Made by a program: the position numbers and the translations under genes. Positions 42,682-51,598 of a stretch of 64,000 nucleotides of DNA are shown in pieces (within the stretch, counting starts at the first letter, position 1; each line of letters begins with the position of its first letter). Below the pieces are notes generated by a model. The model worked only from the letters and a program-made list of their open reading frames with translations. It made no database searches and was not told the origin of the DNA. The DNA comes from Pseudomonas sp. PDM16 (lineage in GTDB: Bacteria; Pseudomonadota; Gammaproteobacteria; Pseudomonadales; Pseudomonadaceae), in NCBI RefSeq assembly GCF_014851865.1, contig NZ_JACVAM010000008.1, positions 62,001 through 126,000 on the forward strand. Reading direction: 5' to 3'.

Positions 42682-42712
42682 AAATACAAACGACATAGCC
42701 GTAGCGCCTTCC

Positions 42713-43576
42713 ATGCAGAGAACCTCGCACCATGATCTTCGCGCGCAATTCCGCGCGCTGCTTAACTCGAATGCCTGTTACCACACGGCTTCGGTGTTCG
42801 ACCCCATGTCTGCGCGAATCGCCTCCGACCTCGGTTTCGAGGTGGGAATCCTGGGTGGTTCTGTAGCTTCACTACAAGTTTTGGCTGCGCCGGACTTCGC
42901 CTTGATTACTCTCAGCGAGTTTGTCGAGCAGGCCTCACGTATTGGTCGAGTGGCACGTTTGCCGGTGATTGCCGATGCCGATCATGGCTACGGAAATGCA
43001 CTCAACGTGATGCGCACCGTCGTCGAACTGGAGCGTGCGGGCATCGCTGCGCTGACTATCGAGGACACACTGTTGCCGGCACAGTTTGGCCGTAAGTCGA
43101 CTGACCTGATCGGCATCGACGAAGGCGTCGGCAAGATCCGTGCGGCACTGGAGGCTCGGGTCGATTCGGACCTGGCGATCATCGCCCGGACCAACGCCGG
43201 GGTGCTCGAGGTGGACGAAGTAATCCGACGTACCAAGGCCTATCAGAGCGCCGGGGCGGATGGCATCTGCATGGTTGGCATACGCGACTTCGAGCACCTG
43301 GAGGCAATTGCGGAGAATCTCAGCGTCCCGCTGATGCTGGTCAGCTACGGCAACCCGTCGTTGCGTGACGATGCTCGTCTGGCCAGCCTCGGCGTACGCA
43401 TTGTGGTCGACGGTCACGCCGCCTACTTCGCGGCCATCAAGGCGACCTACGACTGCCTGCGTGAGCAGCGCGGCATTGCGGCCAGTGACCTCAACGCCAC
43501 TGAGTTGACGCACAAGTACACACAGCCCGAGGACTACATTGTCTGGGCGCGCGAGTACATGAACGTCAAGGAGTAG
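42713..43576 (+). CDS. Oxaloacetate decarboxylase, PEP mutase/isocitrate lyase superfamily
   Basis: A 287-residue cytoplasmic barrel. Magnesium-binding DADHGYGN (88-95) and EDT (117-119) are present. His235 (VDGHAAY) matches the residue that distinguishes the P. aeruginosa PA4872-type oxaloacetate decarboxylase from lyases and mutases. It should convert oxaloacetate to pyruvate and carbon dioxide. The ATG at 42713 lacks a strong ribosome site. It overlaps the convergent binding-protein gene by 11 bases. Confidence 0.9.
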   Translation: MQRTSHHDLRAQFRALLNSNACYHTASVFDPMSARIASDLGFEVGILGGSVASLQVLAAPDFALITLSEFVEQASRIGRVARLPVIADADHGYGNALNVMRTVVELERAGIAALTIEDTLLPAQFGRKSTDLIGIDEGVGKIRAALEARVDSDLAIIARTNAGVLEVDEVIRRTKAYQSAGADGICMVGIRDFEHLEAIAENLSVPLMLVSYGNPSLRDDARLASLGVRIVVDGHAAYFAAIKATYDCLREQRGIAASDLNATELTHKYTQPEDYIVWAREYMNVKE

Positions 43577-44303
43577 CAGTCGCCTCGTTCACCAGGCGCT
43601 GCAGCGAACCGTCCTGACGCATGTCGTCCAGGGTACGGTTGAAGCGCTGCAGCAGCTCACCCTGCTGGGCGCGTTTGGCGAACACGAGAAAGGTGGGATT
43701 GATGCTGAGCGGCTGGGGCAGTGGCTCCAGGTCCTCCAGCCCCGGTAGTTGCAGCAGGCGCTGGCCGGCCAGTTCGATGGCCACTACCGCATCCAGCCTG
43801 CCCGAGGCCAGCTTGCGCAGGTTGGCCTCGTCGGAGCTGCCCTCCTGGGCATGTATTCGACCGTCGCGCACTGCTCGGTCGAAGCTATCGGTATAGCTCC
43901 AGCCGCGAATGACGCCGATGCGCTTTCCGCGCAGGTCCTCGATTCGGTCGAATGGGAACCCTCGCGCGCGCTGTACATAGAGGAGCAGGCGCTCTTCGAA
44001 TATTGGCTCGGAGTAGTCGAAGATCTTCAGGCGCTCACTATTGCGATAGATGCCGCCGATGCCCAGCTCACCGGCGGCGCCTCGAAGCATGGCGCGTTTC
44101 CATGGCATCGGCTGGATGGTCAGCGGCTCGCCCAGCCTGGCGAAGATTGCCTGCAGCAACTGTGGATAGAGGCCTTGGGCCTGGCCGTCCAGCTGGAACA
44201 TGAAGGGTGGGTTGGCGTTGTCGATGGCCACCATTGTCTCGGCTCTTGCCAGCAGGGCAGCGCAGCTCAGCAGAACGACCGTTAGCAGACGTGAGCAGGA
44301 CAT
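43566..44303 (-). CDS. Periplasmic amino-acid-binding-like protein (SBP family 3)
   Basis: A 245-residue exported protein. Signal peptide 1-20 ends at ARAET. The mature domain carries MVAIDNANPPFMF, LGEPLTIQPMPWKRAM and LRGKRIGVIRGWSYTD (in parts), typical of orphan SBP_bac_3 proteins in pseudomonads. The start at 44303 has GGAGG eight bases before it. A longer in-frame start at 44399 would bury the signal. No transporter partner is adjacent. Confidence 0.82.
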   Translation of the reverse strand: MSCSRLLTVVLLSCAALLARAETMVAIDNANPPFMFQLDGQAQGLYPQLLQAIFARLGEPLTIQPMPWKRAMLRGAAGELGIGGIYRNSERLKIFDYSEPIFEERLLLYVQRARGFPFDRIEDLRGKRIGVIRGWSYTDSFDRAVRDGRIHAQEGSSDEANLRKLASGRLDAVVAIELAGQRLLQLPGLEDLEPLPQPLSINPTFLVFAKRAQQGELLQRFNRTLDDMRQDGSLQRLVNEATATP

Positions 44304-44416
44304 CGCAGGTTCCTCCGCTACTGGTACAAGCATAGTCAGCCGACGCCCGCGCTGCGCTTGCATTCGCACGATGGCGGGCGCATATCTGTGTGGAGACAAG
44401 TGCTCGGAGGTGCTTC

Positions 44417-44680
44417 ATGGCCGGGGGATGGACCAACGATGGTGCGGTACAGGAGCAGATCGACAGCAGTATCGAGGATGCGATAGCTCGCGCCCGCAGC
44501 CAGCTGCCGCGTGGCGAGAGTCTGAGTCACTGCGAGGAGTGTGACGCGCCTATTCCCGAGGCCCGTCGTCAGGCGGTGCCTGGTGTACACCTGTGCGTGA
44601 GCTGCCAAGCCGAGCGTGACCGCGAGCAGGCGTTCAGCGGCTACAACAGACGTGCTAGCAAGGACAGCCAGTTGCGCTGA
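44417..44680 (+). CDS. DksA/TraR-type zinc finger protein (YbiI-like)
   Basis: An 87-residue protein with four zinc cysteines (CEEC at about 43-46 and CVSC at about 64-67) in a C-terminal DksA-type finger, and a short helical N-terminus. It lacks the DksA coiled coil, as in YbiI. It may modulate RNA polymerase under stress, but that is not established. The ATG at 44417 has GGAGG six bases upstream. It ends one base before the convergent gene. Confidence 0.85.
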   Translation: MAGGWTNDGAVQEQIDSSIEDAIARARSQLPRGESLSHCEECDAPIPEARRQAVPGVHLCVSCQAERDREQAFSGYNRRASKDSQLR

Positions 44681-45139
44681 TTACGGGGTAATCGAGTAAC
44701 CGCGAGCGCTCATGCAGCTGACATAGGCCTGGCTGGACCCGCTCTGCGTGGCCTGTTCGTCGCGCCGCTCCTCGCGCCTGTCGCGGCGTTGCCGGGAGCC
44801 TCCTACCACCACGCCGGCCGCCGCGGCTTCGCGTGCCTGGTTTTGTCGATACTCCTGCTTCACATCGTCATCCACCCGATCGTATGCCTCTTCGTGGCGC
44901 TGGCCCCGGACTTCTGCGGCCGCTGCTCCTGCGGCGGCTCCCACTGCAGCTCCCCTCAGGCGACCACCGCCGCCGCTATTGTCCGAACTGCTCGCTGGTT
45001 GGCTCTGGCAGCTGGCGATGTCGCTCTGAATCTGCTGCTGGCTCTGGCCGTTGAGTGGCACCAGCGTTTCTGCACTGGCAAGAGGGCTCAGCAGAACTGC
45101 GCAAGTCAGGGCGGTGATGGAAAAGGGTGTGGCGGTCAT
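44681..45139 (-). CDS. Glycine-zipper envelope protein
   Basis: A 152-residue exported protein with signal peptide 1-23. A Gly/Ala-rich zipper (GGRLRGAAVGAAAGAAAAEVRG in parts, about 60-80) is typical of YMGG/Gly-zipper proteins. A strongly charged Arg/Glu/Asp region (about 85-130) follows, with a C-terminal pair of cysteines and YSCMSARGY. The function is unknown; it is likely envelope-associated. The ATG at 45139 has GGAGAG upstream. Confidence 0.7.
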   Translation of the reverse strand: MTATPFSITALTCAVLLSPLASAETLVPLNGQSQQQIQSDIASCQSQPASSSDNSGGGGRLRGAAVGAAAGAAAAEVRGQRHEEAYDRVDDDVKQEYRQNQAREAAAAGVVVGGSRQRRDRREERRDEQATQSGSSQAYVSCMSARGYSITP

Positions 45140-45404
45140 GGCGGTCTCTCCTTGATGGACCATCTAGCGGTACGGCTCTTTCAAGCGTAGCGGCGAGAGG
45201 GAGGGATGCCCGGTGACCATCGCTGCCGTTGGTCTGGCGGCGAGAGCTGCACCAGTCATGGTGCGTGAAGCCTATAGATAGGGGGGGAGATGAAGACTGT
45301 CTTCGGATGGCGGCATTGGCCGTTGAGACGGAGGTAGTGACCGTTCGGGGTCGATGACTGGATCGAGTCGTGATAGCGGGGCGAGTGCCCGATGCAAGAA
45401 AATA

Positions 45405-45815
45405 TCAGGCCCAGCGGCGAACGCGCAGAGTGGGCATACCCGCCAGCGTCATGCTGGCACCGAGCAGCCCCAGCAGCAGTGTGCTGCCCCAGATCGCGCC
45501 TGCATCATCGATGACGGCGCTGCTGACAGGGGCCTCAGGGCGATAGTGCACGCCAACCGGCATGCCACGCTGATAACCGAAGACGAATCCATCCTGCGCG
45601 TAGGAAACGGCGTTACCTCGGTCATCGGTAAAGTTGATGCGCGGCTGTGAGCCGCTGGCCTCGAGTGAGCTTACCTGTCCGGAGGCGAACTTGGCCGTCT
45701 GCAGGAAATCGAGTCGCTCGGAGAAGGTGTGGACGGCTGCAAGCAGAAGCAGCGCACCTATCAGGGTAAACGGCATGCCTTTGGGCTTGGGGCGGGAAAA
45801 AGAGGTCGAGGCCAT
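45405..45815 (-). CDS. DUF3592 family membrane protein
   Basis: A 136-residue protein with two membrane helices (about 12-28 and 106-124) flanking a periplasmic DUF3592 domain that contains SGSQPRINFTDDRGN and RGMPVGVHYRPEAP. No function is known. The ATG at 45815 has GGAG ten bases upstream. The 265 bases between 45140 and 45404 show nothing recognisable. Confidence 0.75.
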   Translation of the reverse strand: MASTSFSRPKPKGMPFTLIGALLLLAAVHTFSERLDFLQTAKFASGQVSSLEASGSQPRINFTDDRGNAVSYAQDGFVFGYQRGMPVGVHYRPEAPVSSAVIDDAGAIWGSTLLLGLLGASMTLAGMPTLRVRRWA

Positions 45816-45933
45816 GTGGATCGAGCTCCTGTCGTCCAATTTTTATTTGTTTCAGGGTAGTGACGTCGTGTCAGAAGTACTGTGACGTTGTTCACGTCCA
45901 TGTGGGCACAGGCAATATTCCCATTTGTTTCGG

Positions 45934-46464
45934 TTAGACCGAATTCGGCAGTTGCCCGACTAGCTGCTCAAGATTGAGCTGCATGAAGGTGAGGTCGAGC
46001 CATCGATCAAACTTGCGCCCTACCTGAGGCATCTGGCCAGTGATGACGAAGCCGAGGCGCTCATGCAGGGCGATGGAGGCGGCGTTTTCGCGCTCGATGG
46101 CGGCCACTATCACATGCAGGTTGGCTTGGCAGGCACGCTGAATCAGTGCTCGCAACAGTGCCTTGCCCAGACCCTTGCCTTGCTGGTCGCCGCGCACATA
46201 GACCGAATGCTCGACCGTGTGGCGGAAGCCGTCGAAGTTGCGCCAAGGGCCGTAGCTGGAATAGCCGAGCACATTGCCTTCTTCGTCCACTGCCACCAGC
46301 ACCGGGAAGCCAGCGGCATTGCGATCCGTCAGCCAGGTACGGCGGTTTGCCAGGTCCACCAGGGTTTCGTTCCAGATGGCGGTGCTGTTCTGAACGGCGT
46401 CGTTGTAGATGGGCAGGATGCCGGCGAGATCGGCGTCGGCGGCATCACGAATCAGGTAGGACAT
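45934..46464 (-). CDS. GNAT acetyltransferase, phosphinothricin/methionine-sulfoximine type
   Basis: A 176-residue N-acetyltransferase. N-terminal IRDAADADLAGILPIYNDAV, active-site region WNETLVDLANRR and acetyl-CoA loop RGDQQGKGLGKALL mark the Pat/MddA group that acetylates methionine sulfoximine, methionine sulfone or phosphinothricin. The ending GFVITGQMPQVGRKFDRWLDLTFM (in parts) is a family mark. It would protect glutamine synthetase from analogues. It is apparently monocistronic. Confidence 0.9.
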   Translation of the reverse strand: MSYLIRDAADADLAGILPIYNDAVQNSTAIWNETLVDLANRRTWLTDRNAAGFPVLVAVDEEGNVLGYSSYGPWRNFDGFRHTVEHSVYVRGDQQGKGLGKALLRALIQRACQANLHVIVAAIERENAASIALHERLGFVITGQMPQVGRKFDRWLDLTFMQLNLEQLVGQLPNSV

Positions 46465-46524
46465 ATACGGCTCAAAGGGTGGTCATTGTGGAGCGGGGCG
46501 CCAGTGTAGCGTGCGAGCATGGGG

Positions 46525-47574
46525 TTAGGCCGTACTCATCTGTAGCCATTGCCTCGGGCTGGTATCGAACCAGCGGCGGAAGGCGCGGGAGAAGGCGCTG
46601 GTCTCGGAGTAGCCGAGCAGCGGCGCCAGTTCGCTGACCGGCAGGCGCCGGCGCAGGTAGTGCAGGGCCAGTTCGCGGCGCACCTGGTCGATCAGCGCAG
46701 AAAAGCACAGGTTCTGTTCGCGCAGGCGGCGCTGGAATGCCGCCGGGGTCAGGCCGAGGTGCGCGGCGATCTGTTCCAGCGCCGGCTCGCCCAGCGGCAG
46801 AGCGTCACGCACCAGGCCGCGGGCCTGATCAACCAGGCACTGCTGGTGCTGTTGGCCGCCGAGGCGGGCGATGGCGTCCTGCACCAGCATCAGCAGTACC
46901 GGGTCGCGCTCGGGCATCAGCCGGCCGACGATGTCGCGCTTGGGAATCAGCAGGGCATTGCACGGCTGGTCGAACAGGATCGGCGCATCGAACACCGTCT
47001 GGTGCTCGCGCCAGCCCTCCGGCTTGCCGTGCTCGAACAGCACCGCGCGCGGTGCCCAGGTCGGGCCCAGTACATGGCGCACCAGGTTCAACGCCATGCC
47101 CATGGTCAGCTCGGCGTCCTGGCGCTTGTCGAGGATCGCCGGATGGCGCACCTGATAGTCGAAGCGGTAGCACTCGCCGATATCCACCAGGCGGATCAGC
47201 GTGTCGTGCTGGTGATAGGGAAAAGCGCGGGCGAAGTTCTGCAGCGCCTGTTCCAGGCTATCCGAGCACAGCCCGACATAGCCGAGCAGGCCGAGGGCGC
47301 GCGGCTGGAACTGCTGGCCGTAGCGCAGGCCGAAGTTGTCGCAGCCCGATTGCGTGGCGGCTTCCTCCAGCACCTTGCAGTAGTTGCTCAGGCTCAGGCT
47401 CAGGGTCGGGTGCAGCAGCAGGTCGGGGTCGATGCCGGCGATGCCGAAGACCCGCTCGGCATCGCCACCCTGCAGGCCGATGAAGCGATCCAGTCCGCTG
47501 GCGGCGGCCGACAGCACGCCGAGATTGCTCGGGGCGTCGGTCATGGCCAGCGGATGGGGGATGTTCAGCGACAT
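46525..47574 (-). CDS. AraC-family regulator next to ethanolamine genes
   Basis: A 349-residue regulator. Residues about 25-210 form an arabinose-binding-type N-terminal domain (ArcR/OruR-like), and 255-345 the C-terminal AraC helix-turn-helix pair with LEQIAAHLGLTPAAFQRRLREQ (in parts) and LGYSETSAFSRAFRRWF. It diverges from the ethanolamine permease gene across 299 bases, so it most likely activates eat-eutBC in response to ethanolamine. That link is inference from position. Confidence 0.85.
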   Translation of the reverse strand: MSLNIPHPLAMTDAPSNLGVLSAAASGLDRFIGLQGGDAERVFGIAGIDPDLLLHPTLSLSLSNYCKVLEEAATQSGCDNFGLRYGQQFQPRALGLLGYVGLCSDSLEQALQNFARAFPYHQHDTLIRLVDIGECYRFDYQVRHPAILDKRQDAELTMGMALNLVRHVLGPTWAPRAVLFEHGKPEGWREHQTVFDAPILFDQPCNALLIPKRDIVGRLMPERDPVLLMLVQDAIARLGGQQHQQCLVDQARGLVRDALPLGEPALEQIAAHLGLTPAAFQRRLREQNLCFSALIDQVRRELALHYLRRRLPVSELAPLLGYSETSAFSRAFRRWFDTSPRQWLQMSTA

Positions 47575-47757
47575 GGGCGGTGCGCATCAGAGAGATAGGT
47601 AACGTTTAGCAATACTCATGCCCCCTCGGCGAAGGCTCTAGATGAGCAAGTGGATCGCCTGCTCAGAATGGTTGTGCATTGCCTTGGGGCGGGCCCTCGG
47701 CGAAATGCACTCATGTGGCGCAAAGCCCGCCGCAGAGCGGTCTGCAGGCCTTGATGC

Positions 47758-47800
47758 GACTTGACTCTGCAGCTGCGCGCGGACTTTGCAAGGTCAAGTC
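47758..47800. promoter_or_regulatory. Inverted repeat upstream of the ethanolamine permease gene
   Basis: GACTTGAC (47758-47765) and GTCAAGTC (47793-47800) are perfect eight-base arms separated by 27 bases, 74-116 bases before the permease start. It could be the binding site of the divergent AraC-type regulator. The rest of the 299-base gap holds nothing else clear. Confidence 0.4.
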
Positions 47801-47873
47801 TCGGCCGGGGTTGGCTGGATATCCTCGCCAAGCGATCGACGTCTGACGTGGCTCTCACATCGAGGAATTGGCA

Positions 47874-49238
47874 ATGACAACAACGAAACTGAAACCGACG
47901 CTCGGCACCCTGCACCTGTGGGGCATCGCCGTGGGTCTGGTGATTTCCGGGGAATATTTTGGCTGGAGCTATGGCTGGGGCGTAGCGGGCACGCTGGGCT
48001 TCCTGGTCACCACGCTGATGGTGGCGACGATGTACAGCTGCTTCATCTTCAGCTTCACCGAGCTGACGACCGCAATACCGCATGCGGGCGGGCCCTTCGC
48101 CTATAGCCGCCGTGCGTTTGGCCCCGCCGGTGGGATGATCGCCGGCATGGCCACCCTGATCGAATTCGTCTTCGCTCCGCCGGCCATCGCCATGGCCATC
48201 GGTGCCTATCTCAACGTGCAGTTCCCCGGGCTCGACCCGAAACTGGCGGCGGTCGGTGCCTATTTCATCTTCATGACCCTCAACATCCTCGGCGTCAGCA
48301 TCGCCGCCACCTTCGAACTGGTGGTGACTGTGCTGGCCGTGCTCGAGTTGCTGGTGTTCATGGGCGTGGTGGCGCCGGGCTTCAGCTTCAGCAACTTCGT
48401 GCTCGACGGCTGGGCCGGTAGCAACGTGTTCGGCATGCCTGCCATCGCCGGCATCTTCGCCGCGATTCCGTTCGCCATCTGGTTCTTCCTCGCCATCGAG
48501 GGGGCGGCCATGGCCGCCGAGGAAGCCAAGGACCCGAAACGCACCATTCCGCGTGCCTATATCGCCGGTATCCTGACCTTGGTCAGCCTGGCACTGGGTG
48601 TGATGGTGATGGCTGGTGGCGTGGGCGACTGGAAGGCCCTGTCCGGCATCAACGACCCGCTGCCGCAGGCGATGAAAACCGTGGTCGGCGAGAACTCCGG
48701 CTGGCTGCACATGCTGGTGTGGATCGGCCTGTTCGGTTTGGTGGCCAGCTTCCACGGCATCATCCTCGGCTACTCCCGCCAGTTCTTCGCCCTGGCTCGC
48801 GCAGGTTACCTGCCGCCGGCTCTGGCCAAGCTGTCGCGCTTCCACACCCCGCACCGGGCGATCATCGCCGGCGGCCTGGTCGGCATTGCGGCAATCTTCA
48901 GCGACGGCCTGATCAACCTGCAGGGCATGAGCCTGACCGCGGCGATGATCACCATGAGCGTGTTCGGCGCCATCGTCATGTACATCATGAGCATGCTCAG
49001 CCTGTTCAAGCTGCGTAAGAGCGAGCCGCACCTGGAGCGTACCTTCAAGGCGCCGGGCTATCCCGTGGTGCCGGGCATCGCTTTGGGCTTGGCGCTGGTG
49101 TGCCTGGCCGCGATGATCTGGTTCAACGGCACCATCGCGCTGCTGTTCCTCGGCCTGATGAGCATCGGCATGGTGTACTTCCTGCTGACCGGCGCTCAGC
49201 GCGACGCCGTGCCGGCCGACGTTCTGCTGCAACCGTAA
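47874..49238 (+). CDS. eat: Ethanolamine permease
   Basis: A 454-residue amino-acid/polyamine/organocation superfamily transporter with about 12 helices. The ethanolamine permease marks are the opening TLGTLHLWGIAVGLVISGEYFGWSYGW (in parts) and AGGPFAYSRRAFGP. It takes ethanolamine across the inner membrane. The ATG at 47874 has GAGGA seven bases upstream. It is followed by eutB after a hairpin. Confidence 0.93.
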   Translation: MTTTKLKPTLGTLHLWGIAVGLVISGEYFGWSYGWGVAGTLGFLVTTLMVATMYSCFIFSFTELTTAIPHAGGPFAYSRRAFGPAGGMIAGMATLIEFVFAPPAIAMAIGAYLNVQFPGLDPKLAAVGAYFIFMTLNILGVSIAATFELVVTVLAVLELLVFMGVVAPGFSFSNFVLDGWAGSNVFGMPAIAGIFAAIPFAIWFFLAIEGAAMAAEEAKDPKRTIPRAYIAGILTLVSLALGVMVMAGGVGDWKALSGINDPLPQAMKTVVGENSGWLHMLVWIGLFGLVASFHGIILGYSRQFFALARAGYLPPALAKLSRFHTPHRAIIAGGLVGIAAIFSDGLINLQGMSLTAAMITMSVFGAIVMYIMSMLSLFKLRKSEPHLERTFKAPGYPVVPGIALGLALVCLAAMIWFNGTIALLFLGLMSIGMVYFLLTGAQRDAVPADVLLQP

Positions 49239-49247
49239 TGGATCCAC

Positions 49248-49275
49248 GCCCGCCGGCAACGGCGGGCGCTTGTTT
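49248..49275 (+). terminator. Hairpin between the permease and eutB genes
   Basis: GCCCGCCG/CGGCGGGC with a GCAA loop is followed by GCTTGTTT. It resembles a weak terminator and could set the ratio of permease to lyase. eutB has its own strong ribosome site just after it. Confidence 0.55.
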
Positions 49276-49287
49276 CAGGAGGTACCC

Positions 49288-50682
49288 ATGGCCAGTTTCA
49301 GCCATACCGTCGGCCATCACACCTGGCGCTTCGACAGCCTGCGCGAGGTCATGGCCAAGGCCAGTCCGGCACGTTCCGGCGACTACCTGGCCGGCGTGGC
49401 CGCCAGCAGCGATGCCGAGCGTGTCGCCGCACAGATGGCGTTGGCCAATATCCCGCTCAAGCATTTTCTGAGTGAGGCACTGATTCCCTACGAAGACGAC
49501 GAGATCACCCGGCTGATCATCGACACTCATGACGCGGTGGCTTTCGCCCCGGTCGCCCATCTCAGCGTCGGTGGCTTCCGCGACTGGCTGCTCGGCGAAC
49601 GCGCCGACGAGGCCAGCCTGCGCGCCCTGGCGCCGGGGCTGACGCCGGAGATGGTGGCGGCGGTGTCGAAGATCATGCGCGTGCAGGACCTGATCCTGGT
49701 GGCGCAGAAGATTCGCGTGGTTACTCGTTTTCGCAACACCATGGGCCTGCGCGGCCGCATGTCGACGCGCTTGCAGCCCAACCACCCAACCGACGATCCG
49801 TCCGGCATTGCCGCCAGCATTCTCGATGGTCTGTTGTACGGCAACGGTGATGCCATGTTCGGCATCAACCCGGCCACCGACAGCCTGGGTGCGCTGACTG
49901 ATCTGCTGAAGATGCTCGATGCGATCATCCAGCGTTACGAGATTCCCACCCAGGCCTGCGTGCTGACCCATGTCACCAGTTCCATCGCCGCCATCGAGCG
50001 CGGCGCGCCGGTGGACCTGGTGTTCCAGTCCATCGCCGGCACCGAGGCGGCCAACGCCGGCTTCGGCATCACCCTGCAGGTGCTGCAGGAGGGTTACGAG
50101 GCGGGTCTGTCGCAGAAACGCGGAACGCTGGGCGACAACCTGATGTATTTCGAAACCGGCCAGGGCAGCGCGCTGTCGGCCAACGCCCACCACGGTGTCG
50201 ACCAGCAGACCTGCGAGGTGCGTGCCTACGCGGTGGCGCGCCACTACAAGCCGTTTCTGGTGAATACCGTGGTCGGCTTTATCGGCCCCGAGTACCTGTA
50301 CAACGGCAAGCAGATTATCCGCGCCGGCCTGGAAGACCACTTCTGCGGCAAGCTGCTCGGCGTGCCGATGGGCTGCGACATCTGTTACACCAACCATGCC
50401 GAGGCCGATCAGGACGACATGGACACCCTGCTGACCCTGCTCGGTGCGGCCGGCATCAACTTCATCATGGGCATCCCCGGTTCCGACGACGTGATGCTCA
50501 ACTACCAGACCACCTCGTTCCACGATGCGCTGTACGCCCGCCAGCTGCTCGGCCTGCGCCCGGCGCCGGAGTTCGAGGTGTGGCTGGAGCGCATGAACAT
50601 CCTGCACCAGCAGGGCGGCCGCCTGCGTCTCGGCGACCCGGTGCCGCCGGCCTTCCGCAATGCCCTGGCGCAGCTCGCCTAG
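49288..50682 (+). CDS. eutB: Ethanolamine ammonia-lyase large subunit
   Basis: A 464-residue subunit that with EutC and adenosylcobalamin splits ethanolamine into acetaldehyde and ammonia. Family marks are KIMRVQDL, FRNTMGLRGRMSTRLQPNHPTDDP (in parts), GDAMFGINPATDS, and the substrate-site region THVTSSIAAIERGAPVDLVFQSIAGTEAAN (in parts). The ATG at 49288 has a perfect AGGAGGT. No microcompartment shell genes are present, so this is the free cytoplasmic form used by pseudomonads. Confidence 0.96.
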   Translation: MASFSHTVGHHTWRFDSLREVMAKASPARSGDYLAGVAASSDAERVAAQMALANIPLKHFLSEALIPYEDDEITRLIIDTHDAVAFAPVAHLSVGGFRDWLLGERADEASLRALAPGLTPEMVAAVSKIMRVQDLILVAQKIRVVTRFRNTMGLRGRMSTRLQPNHPTDDPSGIAASILDGLLYGNGDAMFGINPATDSLGALTDLLKMLDAIIQRYEIPTQACVLTHVTSSIAAIERGAPVDLVFQSIAGTEAANAGFGITLQVLQEGYEAGLSQKRGTLGDNLMYFETGQGSALSANAHHGVDQQTCEVRAYAVARHYKPFLVNTVVGFIGPEYLYNGKQIIRAGLEDHFCGKLLGVPMGCDICYTNHAEADQDDMDTLLTLLGAAGINFIMGIPGSDDVMLNYQTTSFHDALYARQLLGLRPAPEFEVWLERMNILHQQGGRLRLGDPVPPAFRNALAQLA

Positions 50683-50706
50683 TTTTCCTCTTGCCTAGTT
50701 TTCCTC
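50677..50706 (+). repeat. Short tandem duplication at the eutB stop codon
   Basis: GCCTAGTTTTCCTC occurs twice (50677-50690 and 50693-50706). The first copy contains the eutB stop (TAG) and the second lies just before the eutC ribosome site, so the eutB-eutC spacer appears to have grown by one 16-base unit. Confidence 0.7.
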
Positions 50707-50716
50707 GCAGGTCCGC

Positions 50717-51532
50717 ATGAGCGATTTCGACGACACCCCCGCCAGCAATCCCTGGGCCGCGCTACGCCGCCTGACCCCGGCGCGCATCGCCCTCGGCCGT
50801 GCCGGCACCAGTCTGCCCACCGGCGCGCAGCTGGACTTCCAGTTCGCCCACGCCCAGGCGCGCGATGCCGTGCATCTGCCGCTGGATGCCGATGAGCTGG
50901 CCACAGGCCTGACCGAGCGTGGCCACCAGGTGCTGCAGTTACACAGCGCGGCGGCGGACCGGAATACTTACCTGCAACGGCCTGATCTTGGTCGGCGCCT
51001 GGACGCCGCCTCGGTGCAGACCCTGCGCGACTATCCCCACGCCCATCCGGGCGGTTACGACTTGGCCGTGGTGATTGCCGATGGCCTCTCGGCTCTGGCC
51101 GTGCAACGCCACAGCCTGGCCTTTCTCGACCGCTGGCAGCAGCAGGCCAGCGAGGATGGCTGGACCCTGGCGCCGATCTGCCTAGTGCGCCAGGGGCGGG
51201 TGGCGGCGGCCGACGAGGTGGCCGAGCTGCTCGGCGCGAAGATGGTGGTGATCCTGATCGGCGAGCGTCCGGGGCTGAGCTCGCCGGACAGCCTCGGCCT
51301 GTACTTCACCTATGCGCCCAAGGTTGGCCTGACCGATGCATTCCGCAACTGCATTTCCAACGTGCGCTTGGAGGGCCTCAGCTACGGCCTGGCAGCGCAC
51401 AAATTGCTATACCTAATGCGTGAGGCATGCCGGCGCAAGCTGTCGGGGGTCAATCTCAAGGATGAAGCGGAGATGGTCACCCTCGAAGGCGGGACGCCTT
51501 CCTCCCCTGACAACTTCCTGATTTCCGGCTGA
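50717..51532 (+). CDS. eutC: Ethanolamine ammonia-lyase small subunit
   Basis: A 271-residue cobalamin-binding partner of EutB. Family marks include RIALGRAGTSLPTGAQLDFQFAHAQARDAV (in parts), HPGGYDLAVVIADGLSALA and the C-terminal RNCISNVRLEGLSY. The ATG at 50717 follows GCAGGT. The chemoreceptor gene starts 66 bases after its stop on the same strand. Confidence 0.95.
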   Translation: MSDFDDTPASNPWAALRRLTPARIALGRAGTSLPTGAQLDFQFAHAQARDAVHLPLDADELATGLTERGHQVLQLHSAAADRNTYLQRPDLGRRLDAASVQTLRDYPHAHPGGYDLAVVIADGLSALAVQRHSLAFLDRWQQQASEDGWTLAPICLVRQGRVAAADEVAELLGAKMVVILIGERPGLSSPDSLGLYFTYAPKVGLTDAFRNCISNVRLEGLSYGLAAHKLLYLMREACRRKLSGVNLKDEAEMVTLEGGTPSSPDNFLISG

Positions 51533-51598
51533 TCCGCCATGGGCGGCGCCGGCGCGCCGCTCTCCATCCACCTACGTGCATTTGTGGAGTTCCGGCCT

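Noticed and set aside
45291..45338. A 15-codon ORF beginning MKTVFGWRHW in the gap before the DUF3592 gene
   Set aside because: The purine-rich stretch sits too close to the ATG to act as a ribosome site, and nothing else supports translation.
47616..49259. A 547-codon minus-strand frame opposite the ethanolamine permease gene
   Set aside because: The His/Gln/Asp-rich translation is typical of an antisense shadow. The permease on the plus strand has a ribosome site, membrane helices and family motifs.
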